DNA from: Pontiellaceae bacterium B12227
GTDB lineage: Bacteria > Verrucomicrobiota > Kiritimatiellia > Kiritimatiellales > Pontiellaceae
Assembly: GCA_029432775.1 (NCBI GenBank)
Contig: JAROAZ010000034.1
Span: 1-59,057 of the forward strand
Reading direction: 5' to 3'
DNA: 59,057 nt
Shown here: positions 34,210 to 44,242 of the stretch, in pieces
Layout: each line of letters opens with the position of its first letter
Position numbering within the stretch: the stretch's first letter is position 1
Notes under the pieces: generated by a model
What the model was told of the DNA's origin: nothing
The model's input: the letters and a program-made list of their open reading frames with translations, nothing else
The model's database searches: none
Program-made: the position numbers and the translations under genes

Positions 34210-37074
34210 CTATTCTTCGCAATAGACCTGGAAATACTGCTGATCCTCAGCGGGGGTGTTCGTAATGACAAGCACACCGTCCATACCAGCAACATTTGTG
34301 GCAACGTTGACCCATGGCCCAGTAACGAGGTTCGTGGTCGCTTTCACGCCATAGGATGATCCGGATTCAGCCTGCCAGCTCAGCACCACATTTGTTCCGC
34401 CTGACAAAGCCCCAATGCCAAAGTCGACAATCCCCTGTGGCACAGGACTCATGGTGCCGGTCAGCACAATATCGTCCAGGCCAAACGCGGTCTTTCCAAA
34501 CGTGTTCACCCGGGAACCTGTCAGCTCCCAGACAAATTCGACCACGGTGTCGCTGAGGCTGGCCAGCCCCGTCAGCGCAATGTTGCCGGATGCCGAGGCC
34601 GGGCTTTGATAGTTGGCCCCGCCAGTGTGGGTAAAGCCGCCCGAAGCCATGTTGTTGGTGACGCCTTCCACAATGGTGTAGAAATCCCATTCAACGGTTG
34701 TATTGCCCGTCAAGGTGCAGCGGTACGATGTATCGAAGGTCATGTTCGTGAGGTCCACGGCAACCGTATCGCCAATCGCCAAGCTGAAGGAAGCAGGCGA
34801 ACTGCCGCTGCGGTCGTTGACCGCGGCCTCGACGGAACCGCCGCCCAGATCCGTGAAGCGTCCGTAGTCCGTAGCCTGCGTTCCATCATACAGCTCCAGA
34901 TCGCCCGCCGCGACCCCGGCACCGAACGTATTCACGTCGGGCGCGGTGTAGACGATATTGTTGGTTGCTCCCGAGATATTGGCCCGGGTTTCGAACGTAT
35001 ACGCAATCGTTTTCAACCCCTCGGTAATAACTTCGATCGAAACCGTTGCGACGGCACTGGTCGCTATCCCGTCGTACGCGGTGAACGCAAACGAGTCGGA
35101 ACCGGTATATCCCGCGTCCGGGGCATAGATCAGGTTCGGGGCGTCTCCGCTCAATGATCCCCGGGTCGGCCCGGAGGTTACCGTATAGACCAGGTCGTCG
35201 CCAAACTGGTCATCCGTTGCAGTCAGCGTGATGGCCAGCGGGGTATCCGCCTCCGCAAAGAGGTTTTGGCCGACGGGACTCGGCGCATAGTTCACCTCGG
35301 CCAACCACGCGTCCATATTCGGAGCCGGGAAGATCTCCCTCAGCTCAGCCTCGGTGTAGTCAATTCTGTCGTCCAGTATCACCCACACCATGTTGGACGC
35401 CGCTTCCGGATCACCCCCTGGATTGGAAACTTCTGCATCAAACAGCGCGCCGGCATCCACCGGCGGACATGAGTTCGTATCGGTCAACAGAGCCGCAATA
35501 CCCTCATCGCCCAGAACAGGAGCCCCCTCAACCTGCGTTGTGGAGTTGTCCCGATAGACGACATTCACCGGATTGCGCTTGCGCCACGTCAGCTTGGAAT
35601 AATTATGATGAGCAATAACCCCGTGCGTTCCGTTATCCGAATAGACCGCTCCGGGGGCCAGCTTCGAACCCGGCCCCATGTAGTTAAACAGCGTGTTATA
35701 GGAGATCACCTGCTTTACCGGCGCCGGATATCCCTGCGTATTCACATAATACGCGCCGACATCATGCGATGACAGATAGCCGAAATATTGCACGTGGTTG
35801 TAGCGGACATCCGATTCCCGCCCGAACCGGCCGATACCAAATCCCCTCTGGCCGCCATCAAACCCTGAATTACCAACCTTTTGAATCACATTGCGAAGCG
35901 CATGATTCCGTTCCCCCCAAAGCTGCACACCGCTTGTCCTGCGCCCGATCCAGCCGATATCTTCAATCAAACATTGCTCGAGGATGTTGTCCGAACCTTC
36001 CATCCGAACACCGCCGCCCCAACTGTGAGCTATGTAATTGCGCCAGAGACGATTGGTCTGCCCCGACACATAGACACCGCATGAAGCAGCAAGCCGTCCG
36101 CCGTAATCGGTTTCCCCAAGAGGCGACCACGGGGCCATATAGAGGATCTCGCAATGATTCACCTCACAACCGACGGCATCATCCAGCCGGACCGATGCGG
36201 CCTGAAAACGCAATCCTTCCACAACAACGTCTGTCCGGTTGCGAAGATCGAGCCCCCACAAACGGTGCCTCACCTCAACCACCGCATTCGATTCTGCGAC
36301 TTCCGCCGGCGGATAAAAGTAGAGCAGCTCGTCTTCCGCGCTCCAGTACCACTCCTCCACAGCATCCAGTACGTTCAGGCAGTTGATGATATACCCGCTG
36401 CCGGAACCAAACCGGGTGGTATTCCTTCTGTTCCACTGACGGTGACCATACGCAAAGACCTCCAGCACCCCGTTGGTCGATCCTTTAATGGTTCCGGAAC
36501 AGGCCGTGTACGGATTTTTGCCGTGCCTGCCCGTGTAAACGGCACCTTTGAAAAAGTTCGTCGGATAATCCGTAGTAGCAGGAAAGTCCACTATGCTGCG
36601 ATCCGGTGTCGGCGGCATGATAATTTCCGACGAGAGATAGTTGTTTTTGTCCGTTGAAAGCAGCGTTGACTCTTCACCCATATCCGGGAAACGCGCCAAC
36701 CTCATCCGCTTACCACCCACGAAGATCTGCCACACCTGCTCCGGTGCGGGAAGAGTCTTAATGTCCCCCTCATAATCGCTCCACGAATTCGTAACGATGT
36801 CACAGCCATTGATCTCCACATCATCCTCTTCAAAGGGCCCGATATAGATATCATCCACCTGCGGTGCAATCACCTCACGGTAAACACCCTCGCGGATAAT
36901 GCAGGCATCTCCGGGAGTGATTTCCGCCATGGCTTTGGCAATGGTTTTGTATGGTTGATCAAACGATCCCGTGCCGGTCGTATCATCCCCATCCGCCACC
37001 GACACATAAAGCTCAGCCGCAGCGGCTCCCGCCAGCAGCATGCAAACGCCGAATATATAAAGCACCCTCCTCAC
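34210..37074 (-). CDS. Exported right-handed beta-helix protein with cadherin-like repeat
   Basis: Protein of about 954 aa. The open frame extends to 37125, into the upstream gene, but a GTG at 37074 starts 7 bases after that gene's stop codon and leads directly into a signal peptide (MRRVLYIFGVCMLLAGAAAA). Beta-helix opening: LYVSVADGDDTTGTG, QPYKTIAKAMAEITPGD, CIIREGVYREVI, followed by helix rungs to about 590 (VEGLRFQAASVRLDD, SGFDGGQRGFGIGRFG). Then a cadherin-like repeat (about 620-705), a module also found in the protein at 56565 (about 708-885, YTFETRANISGATNNIVY) and the LSW-type C-terminal module (LSWQAESGSSYGVKATTN). It is probably translated with the gene at 37082. Enzyme activity, for example of a GH141- or lyase-like kind, is possible but not shown. 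Confidence 0.8.
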   Translation of the reverse strand: MRRVLYIFGVCMLLAGAAAAELYVSVADGDDTTGTGSFDQPYKTIAKAMAEITPGDACIIREGVYREVIAPQVDDIYIGPFEEDDVEINGCDIVTNSWSDYEGDIKTLPAPEQVWQIFVGGKRMRLARFPDMGEESTLLSTDKNNYLSSEIIMPPTPDRSIVDFPATTDYPTNFFKGAVYTGRHGKNPYTACSGTIKGSTNGVLEVFAYGHRQWNRRNTTRFGSGSGYIINCLNVLDAVEEWYWSAEDELLYFYPPAEVAESNAVVEVRHRLWGLDLRNRTDVVVEGLRFQAASVRLDDAVGCEVNHCEILYMAPWSPLGETDYGGRLAASCGVYVSGQTNRLWRNYIAHSWGGGVRMEGSDNILEQCLIEDIGWIGRRTSGVQLWGERNHALRNVIQKVGNSGFDGGQRGFGIGRFGRESDVRYNHVQYFGYLSSHDVGAYYVNTQGYPAPVKQVISYNTLFNYMGPGSKLAPGAVYSDNGTHGVIAHHNYSKLTWRKRNPVNVVYRDNSTTQVEGAPVLGDEGIAALLTDTNSCPPVDAGALFDAEVSNPGGDPEAASNMVWVILDDRIDYTEAELREIFPAPNMDAWLAEVNYAPSPVGQNLFAEADTPLAITLTATDDQFGDDLVYTVTSGPTRGSLSGDAPNLIYAPDAGYTGSDSFAFTAYDGIATSAVATVSIEVITEGLKTIAYTFETRANISGATNNIVYTAPDVNTFGAGVAAGDLELYDGTQATDYGRFTDLGGGSVEAAVNDRSGSSPASFSLAIGDTVAVDLTNMTFDTSYRCTLTGNTTVEWDFYTIVEGVTNNMASGGFTHTGGANYQSPASASGNIALTGLASLSDTVVEFVWELTGSRVNTFGKTAFGLDDIVLTGTMSPVPQGIVDFGIGALSGGTNVVLSWQAESGSSYGVKATTNLVTGPWVNVATNVAGMDGVLVITNTPAEDQQYFQVYCEE

Positions 37075-37081
37075 TTTTTCG

Positions 37082-40000
37082 TTACTCTTGCCTAATTTTA
37101 AGTTGCATGAATTTTTCCGGATCATCCGTCAAATAGCGATTCGTGACCGGCTCATAATCACCGACTACCGGGCCAATATGGATTTGATCCTGTGCATTTG
37201 TAGAAAGAACCGAACCCAACAGATTCGTGGAACCGATCAACAGGTATGACAAGCCCTGCGCGGCATAGTCCAAGCGCCGACCGTGGACATACTCAAACCA
37301 GTTTGTGCCGCCCTCGACCGAAATTCCAACGGATTCCCTGGAGCCGGCATCCGCATTGGTCGGATTCATGCCGAGGGCATATTCGGCCAGATTGTCATAT
37401 CCGTCGCCGATGCCCCCGTTCTCCACATCAGCAGAGGCCAGCGCATCGTCGCCGGTTAAGCCGAAGCTGGCGGCCCAGGAGGAGTAGCCCGACTCGGGCA
37501 ATAGTTTCAGTGCTACGGAATGAATGATTTTAGTCCGCTCATTGTCCTGCCCATAGGCGGCAAAATGAAAGCTTCTGCTAAAGTCAAAGGTTGCTATATT
37601 GCCCGAACCTTTTTCCACACCGGCGACCGAATAACTCCAGTCCGCCCCCCCTCCACCATCGGATTCGACACGAATTACCACAGGCCGATCGGTCCCCGCA
37701 CCGATTGCGGCGCTATCCAAAGAGGTCTTCGTTAATCCATCGGCAAAGTTGAGGCCCACGTTAAAGCTTCCCTCGGCAATGAGATTCACCCCGATACTGT
37801 ATACGTTGCTTAACTCCACAAACGGGTTGCTGTTGACCGAGTGGCTACCCGCATCCTCCAGCAGACCGAAGCCAAACAGATTTCTTCCATACGTACCGAC
37901 ATTGCTGCACGTATAGTGAACCGTCAGTTCGAATCCACCGGCCGACTGATAAGCGTTCGTGGAATACAAGAGGGATGCATCCTGATAGTTCCCGCCCGCC
38001 GAGAAAGTTGCATCGCCGTTATCCGACCAACTGGAGGGGCTGGAAAGCGTCTTACTGGTTGCCCCGCCGCCGACACCACCCGGGTTTACGTCCAGCCCGT
38101 CATGATCAAAGCGATCCCAATAGATGAGCGAGGTGACCTCAATCTCAACCGCAACCACGGTGCTCGTGAGACTGCCGTCAGCAACCTCGAACGTAAAACT
38201 GTCATATCCGGCATACCCATTCGATGGCGTGTAGACCAGGTCTGGAGCGATTCCCGACAGCGTGCCGTTGAGCGGCGAAGCAACCACCGCAAACGTCAGG
38301 TTCGTTGTGCCATCGGGATCGTTGCCCGGCAGCCCGATTGCAATTGGGGTTTCCACCCGGGTGGCCACACTAATCGGTTCAGCAACCGGCGCATCGTTTA
38401 CTGGATCGACCATGATGGAAACGGTGGCTTCTTTGCTACCTGCAAAACCGTCATTCACCGTAAAGCTGAAGGAGTCGGCTCCGTGATAGTTTGTGTTCGG
38501 CGTGTAGATCAGGGCCGGCGCGGTTCCGCTCAGCGTGCCGTTGGCCGGCTGTGATTTCACTGTGTAGATGAGGTTGGTGCCGCCACTGGGATCCGAACCG
38601 GTCAAGGTGATCCTAACGGACGTGTCTTCGTCCAGCGTTACCGACTGTGCATCGGCAACCGGCTCGGATTCGGTGCGTGAAAATGCGCTGAAGACCGCTT
38701 CTGCCAGAGCGTTGTTATTCCCCGAGCAAAGCGCCATGCCCATCTCAACCTTTTCGGCCATACCCGTCAGAGTGACCTGTGCGATATCAGTCCAGTTCTG
38801 CCCGTCCGGGGAACAGGTTCCAGTGAAGGTATCCCCGCAGCGCGCCAGCTTTGCGTAGGGGCCATAGGATGAATCCAGTGTGCCCGCCGTCTGCAACGTG
38901 CCGTTCGTTGCCGACCGGTAAACCATCTGCATTTGTCCTGCCGGATCCCGAACCACCGCAACCGTCCGTGCGCCTGACACGAGGACCGTGCCGTTGCTGT
39001 AGCCGGCAATGTATTCGTCGTAGGAGGCAAGCTCATTTCGCTCGCGAAACATGACTCCCGCCCTGGCTTCGGCGTGAGTGTTGTCGAGAGAATTGATGCA
39101 GACCGCGACCTCCCCGTTTCCATAATGGAGGTCGGAGAGATAGAAAAAGTTGTCCCCGGTACCAGAGATATTTCCGCCGCCCTGCAGCGTGTAGGTATCA
39201 TCGGTGCTGGAAAACCCGCCGCCCGCCAGAGCCGGACTGCCGATATCGTTTTTCCACAAAATCCGGGCCAGGTTGGAAGCGCCGGAATCCGGATCCAGAT
39301 CGAGGAAGAGATCGCAGTGCTCGAAACTTCGGGAGTAGATTTTACCATCCCTGATGGCATCGCCGAGGGGCGCGCCCAACGGCCGCTGGAACTGGTCGTA
39401 GTAGTCCGTCAGCCACTGCCATTGAGGATCCGTGGCGTCTACGGTCTGCTGGTGGTAAAAATAGGCATATTCCTCGGCATAGGCCAGATAGACACCCAGA
39501 ACAAAATCAACAGCATCTTCCATCTCACGCTCATTCGCTTTGCCGCTTGTCGGGTTCCTGAGCATCGTCAGCTTTTTGTTTTTTCCGGTCTCACTGGCAA
39601 GTGCAATCGCATAGGCGATGGCTTCATCGCTCCCGCCTTCCGTCCAACCTTCCCGGTAGGTTCCATCTAGATAAGGAAGCCGGGATCGGTTTCCTCCGTT
39701 GTTGTTCATCATGAACTTGGTATCGGGGCTGTTCGTGTAGATACCCGCAAGCATATACGACGGGACACCTGTTTTATCGACGAACGTGCCGTCTATGTTG
39801 GAAGGCTGGAAAGGCGTCCCGTTGACTGCGGTTCCCGGTTCAAGCCCCATCATCTTCAGACAAACCCCAACCCACCAGTCCAGCAAATCCGGGTTGCCCT
39901 GATTATAGGTCGGCAGTCCATCCCGAATTGTAAAGTAAGGATTAATATACTCGTCGTAATGATCATCAATCGAGTCATCGACATTGTTGTGGCCGAAATA

Positions 40001-42268
40001 GATCCGCGAGTTCCAGTAGTAGACGGTTTTGATATCCGGATTCACGGCTTTCAGGGATGCTGCTTTGTCGTGATACCCGTCGATGCCGCCATTAGCCTTT
40101 TCAAACACGACAAAGTCATAGCGGTTGGCAATCTTTTCGCTCTCCTCGGTGGTAAAGGAATTGCTTCCCTTGCGGATTAGCATGGTTCTCGGTATTAGAT
40201 TCCAGGAAAACTCAGGAAACGCATTGGCGAGTTTGTTGCTCGTCGTCGGCTCATAAGGAGCCGGCCCATAACTGTGTCCGTCTTTTATATCCGCGAACGG
40301 ATGCTCCGCATCTTCTGCGGTTAACGCCGGGTTTCTTACAACGAAACTGAAGTTGACCTGCTCAACAGCCCACTGCCTTGCTCCCGTATTACTGCCCGCC
40401 CCCGTGACGGAAAATGACTCACCGCTAAGTCCATACGTCGCGGTGGACTGCTGGAAGCTTGCCGAAGGCAGGTTCGTTCCTGTCCCGAAAATGATCTTAT
40501 GGCTGTGGCCACCATTGGTTTCGCGTACCAATAGGGTATCAAACGAATTTTCCAGCACGAACCCGGCCGTTGAAAGATTCGTCCCGTTCACCATAAAGTC
40601 CTGCTGGCTCATTCGGATCGACTGGCCGTCATCGATATCATAATCGCCCCCAACACCCCAGCGATTGTCAATGTCCGTGGGATCGGAAACGGCACCGAGC
40701 GATGTGACGCTTGAAGCGTTTTCCTCCGAGCTATAGAGATAGTCTGCACCGCTGAACGCATCGACCACCACGCTGAATTGCAGCGTTTCCGCCTCGGCAC
40801 TGCCGAGCAGGCTGTTTCCGCTCCAGGAAATTTGATAAATCCAGTTCGATCCCGTATCCACCCGCGTGCAGGAAAGATCGGGCGAACCAAGATCGACGCT
40901 GCGGTACCCGTTGGCCAGCACCAGATCCGAGTCGCTCGCCGATCCCGTTCCGGCCCGTGGCCGTAAGGTCATCCAGAAATGGCTGTTCCGGCCGGACGCG
41001 TTCACCGGAGCACCGTGCAGCGTCAGCTTGTCGATCGTGGCCAGCGTACCGGACGTATTGCTCGTTCCCCTGCCCCAGGCATAGATGCGGAATTCCGTGG
41101 GGGCGGCAATCTCTTCCAACATTGTGCCCGAAAGGTCCACGCTCACAACATCGTAGGCACCGATCAGGCCGGTCACGTTGGTGATGATAGCCGCACTTCC
41201 AATCGGGACGCCCGAAGCATCCGTCACGGCATACTCATCCACCGACGAGCCCGCCTCCTTGGCCGCCTTGAACCGAACATGGCTCAGGCGAAATGCGGAA
41301 CCGACGTCGGGCGTCACGGTAAATGTGATATAGTCGTTGCCGGCAACTGCATCCGCAAAGAAAGAGGTGCTCGCATAATCTACGCCGATGCCGACGGCTC
41401 CAGGCGTTGCAGTGCTTCCGAAAGAAGCCCCATCGCCATCCAGCCCGGAGTTATCGCCATACGCGATACCGAAGGCAATCGCCATCGGCGATGTCAGCTG
41501 GCTTGCCGTCATTTTGTCGGCGATAACCGTCGCAGCGCTTTGATTGGTCGCATCCGCATCAAAATCATAACCGACCAGGACGGTGCTTCCGGGCGTCAGC
41601 GAACCATGCACCACCACCTTGTCGAAGGCTGTAACCGAATTGGTGCCCGACTCATTGCCATAGATGTAGAGGCGGAAGGTGATCCCCCCGTCCAGCCCTT
41701 GGAAGCTTGAAGCGGACAAATCAACGACAACATTATTGGAGGAACTGTTCCATGTGCCCACATCCGTTGTCTGCCCGGTGGCAATTTCGGAGCCGGGAAA
41801 ATACCCGTCTACAGAGGAAAAGAGCGCCCATCGGTCCGCCGAATCACTCAACGTTTCAACAAAAGTTCGAAATGTCAGGTGGCTCAGGTGCAGCTCATAG
41901 CCGTCATCCGGTGTGACGGAAAACGACACGTATTCCTGAGCAATAACCGCGGATTTCAGGTTGGTGGCGATGCTCCCGTCGGCAAAGAAATTTGTTCCCG
42001 CACCGCCGAATGCGAACAGATTCATTGTTCCAAAGGCATTGCCTTCCGCATCCAGGCCATCTGCGGGAGCAAAGGTGGTCTCATACCGGTTAATCATACC
42101 GTCGGCCGCATTGAAATCGGAGGCGGTCACATTAGTCCCTACGACGGTTGCCGACCGGGTGCCGACACCGGCTCCCGTATCAAAATCATAACCCGCAAGA
42201 ATCTCCGCCTGAGCAATGGACCCCAGCCCCAGCAAACACGCACATAAAACAATGGAATTCCTCTTCAC
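37082..42268 (-). CDS. Giant exported protein with embedded GHL15-like domain
   Basis: About 1728 aa. Two GTG codons, 42274 and 42268, compete; AGAGG is better spaced for 42268. After the signal peptide come two tandem PEP-CTERM-type beta-sandwich repeats (about 23-222 and 225-422, each opening with GYDFD), a divergent copy of the unnamed 210-aa module (about 430-650), a GHL15-like domain (about 685-1005: FPEFSWNLIPRTML, DGTFVDKTGV, YREGWTEGGSD, RPLGAPLGDAIRDG, YSRSFEHCDLF), a concanavalin-like sandwich (about 1010-1200, VMFRERNE), two cadherin-like repeats (about 1206-1385), a LamG-like domain (about 1388-1600) and the GDGYDNLAEYALGMNPTN C-terminal module. It is probably a glycosidase carried on a large surface scaffold. 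Confidence 0.82.
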   Translation of the reverse strand: MKRNSIVLCACLLGLGSIAQAEILAGYDFDTGAGVGTRSATVVGTNVTASDFNAADGMINRYETTFAPADGLDAEGNAFGTMNLFAFGGAGTNFFADGSIATNLKSAVIAQEYVSFSVTPDDGYELHLSHLTFRTFVETLSDSADRWALFSSVDGYFPGSEIATGQTTDVGTWNSSSNNVVVDLSASSFQGLDGGITFRLYIYGNESGTNSVTAFDKVVVHGSLTPGSTVLVGYDFDADATNQSAATVIADKMTASQLTSPMAIAFGIAYGDNSGLDGDGASFGSTATPGAVGIGVDYASTSFFADAVAGNDYITFTVTPDVGSAFRLSHVRFKAAKEAGSSVDEYAVTDASGVPIGSAAIITNVTGLIGAYDVVSVDLSGTMLEEIAAPTEFRIYAWGRGTSNTSGTLATIDKLTLHGAPVNASGRNSHFWMTLRPRAGTGSASDSDLVLANGYRSVDLGSPDLSCTRVDTGSNWIYQISWSGNSLLGSAEAETLQFSVVVDAFSGADYLYSSEENASSVTSLGAVSDPTDIDNRWGVGGDYDIDDGQSIRMSQQDFMVNGTNLSTAGFVLENSFDTLLVRETNGGHSHKIIFGTGTNLPSASFQQSTATYGLSGESFSVTGAGSNTGARQWAVEQVNFSFVVRNPALTAEDAEHPFADIKDGHSYGPAPYEPTTSNKLANAFPEFSWNLIPRTMLIRKGSNSFTTEESEKIANRYDFVVFEKANGGIDGYHDKAASLKAVNPDIKTVYYWNSRIYFGHNNVDDSIDDHYDEYINPYFTIRDGLPTYNQGNPDLLDWWVGVCLKMMGLEPGTAVNGTPFQPSNIDGTFVDKTGVPSYMLAGIYTNSPDTKFMMNNNGGNRSRLPYLDGTYREGWTEGGSDEAIAYAIALASETGKNKKLTMLRNPTSGKANEREMEDAVDFVLGVYLAYAEEYAYFYHQQTVDATDPQWQWLTDYYDQFQRPLGAPLGDAIRDGKIYSRSFEHCDLFLDLDPDSGASNLARILWKNDIGSPALAGGGFSSTDDTYTLQGGGNISGTGDNFFYLSDLHYGNGEVAVCINSLDNTHAEARAGVMFRERNELASYDEYIAGYSNGTVLVSGARTVAVVRDPAGQMQMVYRSATNGTLQTAGTLDSSYGPYAKLARCGDTFTGTCSPDGQNWTDIAQVTLTGMAEKVEMGMALCSGNNNALAEAVFSAFSRTESEPVADAQSVTLDEDTSVRITLTGSDPSGGTNLIYTVKSQPANGTLSGTAPALIYTPNTNYHGADSFSFTVNDGFAGSKEATVSIMVDPVNDAPVAEPISVATRVETPIAIGLPGNDPDGTTNLTFAVVASPLNGTLSGIAPDLVYTPSNGYAGYDSFTFEVADGSLTSTVVAVEIEVTSLIYWDRFDHDGLDVNPGGVGGGATSKTLSSPSSWSDNGDATFSAGGNYQDASLLYSTNAYQSAGGFELTVHYTCSNVGTYGRNLFGFGLLEDAGSHSVNSNPFVELSNVYSIGVNLIAEGSFNVGLNFADGLTKTSLDSAAIGAGTDRPVVIRVESDGGGGADWSYSVAGVEKGSGNIATFDFSRSFHFAAYGQDNERTKIIHSVALKLLPESGYSSWAASFGLTGDDALASADVENGGIGDGYDNLAEYALGMNPTNADAGSRESVGISVEGGTNWFEYVHGRRLDYAAQGLSYLLIGSTNLLGSVLSTNAQDQIHIGPVVGDYEPVTNRYLTDDPEKFMQLKIRQE

Positions 42269-42321
42269 CGGCACACCTCTTAATTAACCACGTTAATCTA
42301 TCATGCGTGCACAAGCCCAAC

Positions 42322-42390
42322 TATCGCCGGAAAAGGGTATTTTCCAACGGTTGGAATTTTCCAATCATTGGAAAATTCCAATGACTGGAA
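42322..42390. repeat. TATCG core followed by three 15-bp palindromes at 17-bp pitch
   Basis: The TATCG element (42322-42345) overlaps the first of three palindromes: TTCCAACGGTTGGAA at 42342, TTCCAATCATTGGAA at 42359 and TTCCAATGACTGGAA at 42376. Starts are exactly 17 bases apart. The array lies about 70 bases upstream of the 1728-aa gene. Confidence 0.8.
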
Positions 42391-42488
42391 CCAGTCTTTC
42401 AGGATCTTGAGTTTCAGGATTTCGGGTTGGCACTGCCGCCCCCCCCGCATCGGCGATGCCTTTGCGGGCGTAGCGAGCGTGCGTAAGT

Positions 42489-44075
42489 TTATTCAACAGC
42501 CTGAACCCGGATAAAGCGTTGTTCGGCATCCGTCGGAACAAGGTTGGTTACGGCTGAGAAGTCCGTGGAAAAATTTTCATTCGTACCAACAATACTCACG
42601 GTGTCGTTGGTCCATGTGCCCCCAACCAGCTCATCGCAAGTTTCCACGACATAGTTCAGATCGCTGCAGTTCTTGCGTTGTACATGGATAAAGGTCATGA
42701 ACGTTCCTCCTGCTTCAACGAGGCCGTATTCCACGGGATAACCGGTGTCAGCATTCGTCGGATTCCCGCCAAAAGCATACTCATTCCAGTTGTTGAGAGC
42801 ATCCCCATCAGGATTATCGGTCTTACCGTTATCTGTGAGAAAATCGGGATACTCATCCGCCAGCCATAAAATGTAGTCATACGCCTCCGCCTCCTCCGCG
42901 GACCCTACCTGCATCGCGAAAGCTTCTCCATCTCCGCCAACAGCTCCTCCAAGATCACCGACAAAAACCAACCCAAGCTTTTGAACGGAGGTAATATTTA
43001 GATCTGTCGGACCGCCTAACACTTCCCCCGTTGTGAGGTTCCACTCCACAATTTTAGTCTCTCCTTCCTCAATGGATTCCTGACCGTCTTGCGGGCGTAC
43101 CACCCACCCAGTATGACCTTCAGCAGTCGTCACATAAGCGGACATCATAATGCCATTATAATTCGGTGGATTGGTTCCGGGATTCGTGAAATCGACCGAC
43201 CAGAGCTCTCCAGGGGTAACAGTTATGCCCAAGGTGTTGGTATCTGTACCAATGCCCAGGAGACCGAAACCGCCCCCAGCATTTACAACATTCACATCCC
43301 AGCGGTATCCCGGATCACGGGGATAGTCCGTCGTGCTGGTAATGCTCCCGCTGAAAGCTACGTTATGAGGTTCCACCACCATGCTCGACCACTGAGCATC
43401 GTTCAGTACGATTTCTACTGGAGAACCCACTACAATAGCAAAAGCTTCTCCGGCTCCGCCAACAGCTCCTCCAAGATCACCAATGAAGACCAACCCAAGC
43501 TTTTGAACGGAGGTAATATTTAGATTTGTCGGACCGCCTAACACTTCCCCCGTTGTGAGATCCCACTCCAAGGTTTTTGATTCTCCTTCAAAAATTATCT
43601 CTTCATTATCGCCCAGTGGGCGAACTACCCAGCCGGTATGCCCGACAGAGGTCGTAACATATGCGGCCAACGTAACGGCATTGTAATTCGCCGCATTGGT
43701 TCCCGGATTCGTGAAATCGACCGACCAGTTATCCCCCGGGGCAACGGTAATACCCATCGCAGTGGTATCTGCCCCGATACCCAGGAGACCGTAATTAGCC
43801 CCGACATTAACCACATTCACGTCCCAGCGGTATCCGGGATCAAGCGGATAATCGGTTGTACCGACAATGGCTCCGGAAAAGTATTGGTTATGGGGTTCCA
43901 CCACCATGCTCGACCACTGCGCATCGTTCAACTCGACGGGAGCCGCTGTAACGGATATGGCCAGCAACGATACCGGCAGAAGCATGAGTAATCTTTTCGT
44001 CCCCCAAATGGTCTGGTCTCCATTTTGGTCGACAACCAACAAACCGGCGAATAATGACAGATCCTTCATACTCAT
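42489..44075 (-). CDS. Exported protein with internal tandem duplication
   Basis: About 528 aa, function unknown. The frame is open to 44153; AAGGAG sits six bases before the ATG at 44075, which I prefer. The N-terminus is odd: about 25 residues, including the charged stretch DQNGDQTIWGTK, precede the hydrophobic core of the signal peptide (LLMLLPVSLLAISVTA). Two near-identical units of about 175 aa follow (about 45-218 and 220-392), each opening NDAQWSSMVVEPHN and closing with KLGLVFIGDLGGAVGG or KLGLVFVGDLGGAVGG. The C-terminus has a Ca-binding-like loop (NPDGDALNNWNEYAFGG NPTN) related to the DGYDN modules and ends FIRVQAVE, like the LSW-type modules. The units look like beta-sandwich carbohydrate-binding folds; that is inference. 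Confidence 0.75.
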   Translation of the reverse strand: MSMKDLSLFAGLLVVDQNGDQTIWGTKRLLMLLPVSLLAISVTAAPVELNDAQWSSMVVEPHNQYFSGAIVGTTDYPLDPGYRWDVNVVNVGANYGLLGIGADTTAMGITVAPGDNWSVDFTNPGTNAANYNAVTLAAYVTTSVGHTGWVVRPLGDNEEIIFEGESKTLEWDLTTGEVLGGPTNLNITSVQKLGLVFIGDLGGAVGGAGEAFAIVVGSPVEIVLNDAQWSSMVVEPHNVAFSGSITSTTDYPRDPGYRWDVNVVNAGGGFGLLGIGTDTNTLGITVTPGELWSVDFTNPGTNPPNYNGIMMSAYVTTAEGHTGWVVRPQDGQESIEEGETKIVEWNLTTGEVLGGPTDLNITSVQKLGLVFVGDLGGAVGGDGEAFAMQVGSAEEAEAYDYILWLADEYPDFLTDNGKTDNPDGDALNNWNEYAFGGNPTNADTGYPVEYGLVEAGGTFMTFIHVQRKNCSDLNYVVETCDELVGGTWTNDTVSIVGTNENFSTDFSAVTNLVPTDAEQRFIRVQAVE

Positions 44076-44227
44076 CTTCATCTCCTTATCTCTATGCTTA
44101 TTTTTATGAATACCGCTATTTTGTTTTGGCAATGTCAAACAAGGCGTTGCCACATGCTATAGGGATCCCCAATGACTCCCCCATGCTGTTTATAAATTAT
44201 CAAATAAATGTAACGGTCTGAGCCGAT

Positions 44228-44242
44228 TTCCAATCACTGGAA
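44228..44242. repeat. 15-bp palindrome TTCCAATCACTGGAA (intergenic copy)
   Basis: Identical to the copy inside the sulfatase gene at 17910. Confidence 0.75.

Noticed and set aside
34210..37125. Start of the 954-aa beta-helix protein at 37125
   Set aside because: It would overlap the upstream gene by 44 bases and put a charged segment before the signal peptide. The GTG at 37074 gives a clean signal peptide.
42342..42390. Tandem palindromes as a CRISPR array
   Set aside because: The units are 15 bases with two-base spacers; CRISPR repeats and spacers are much longer and no cas gene is present.
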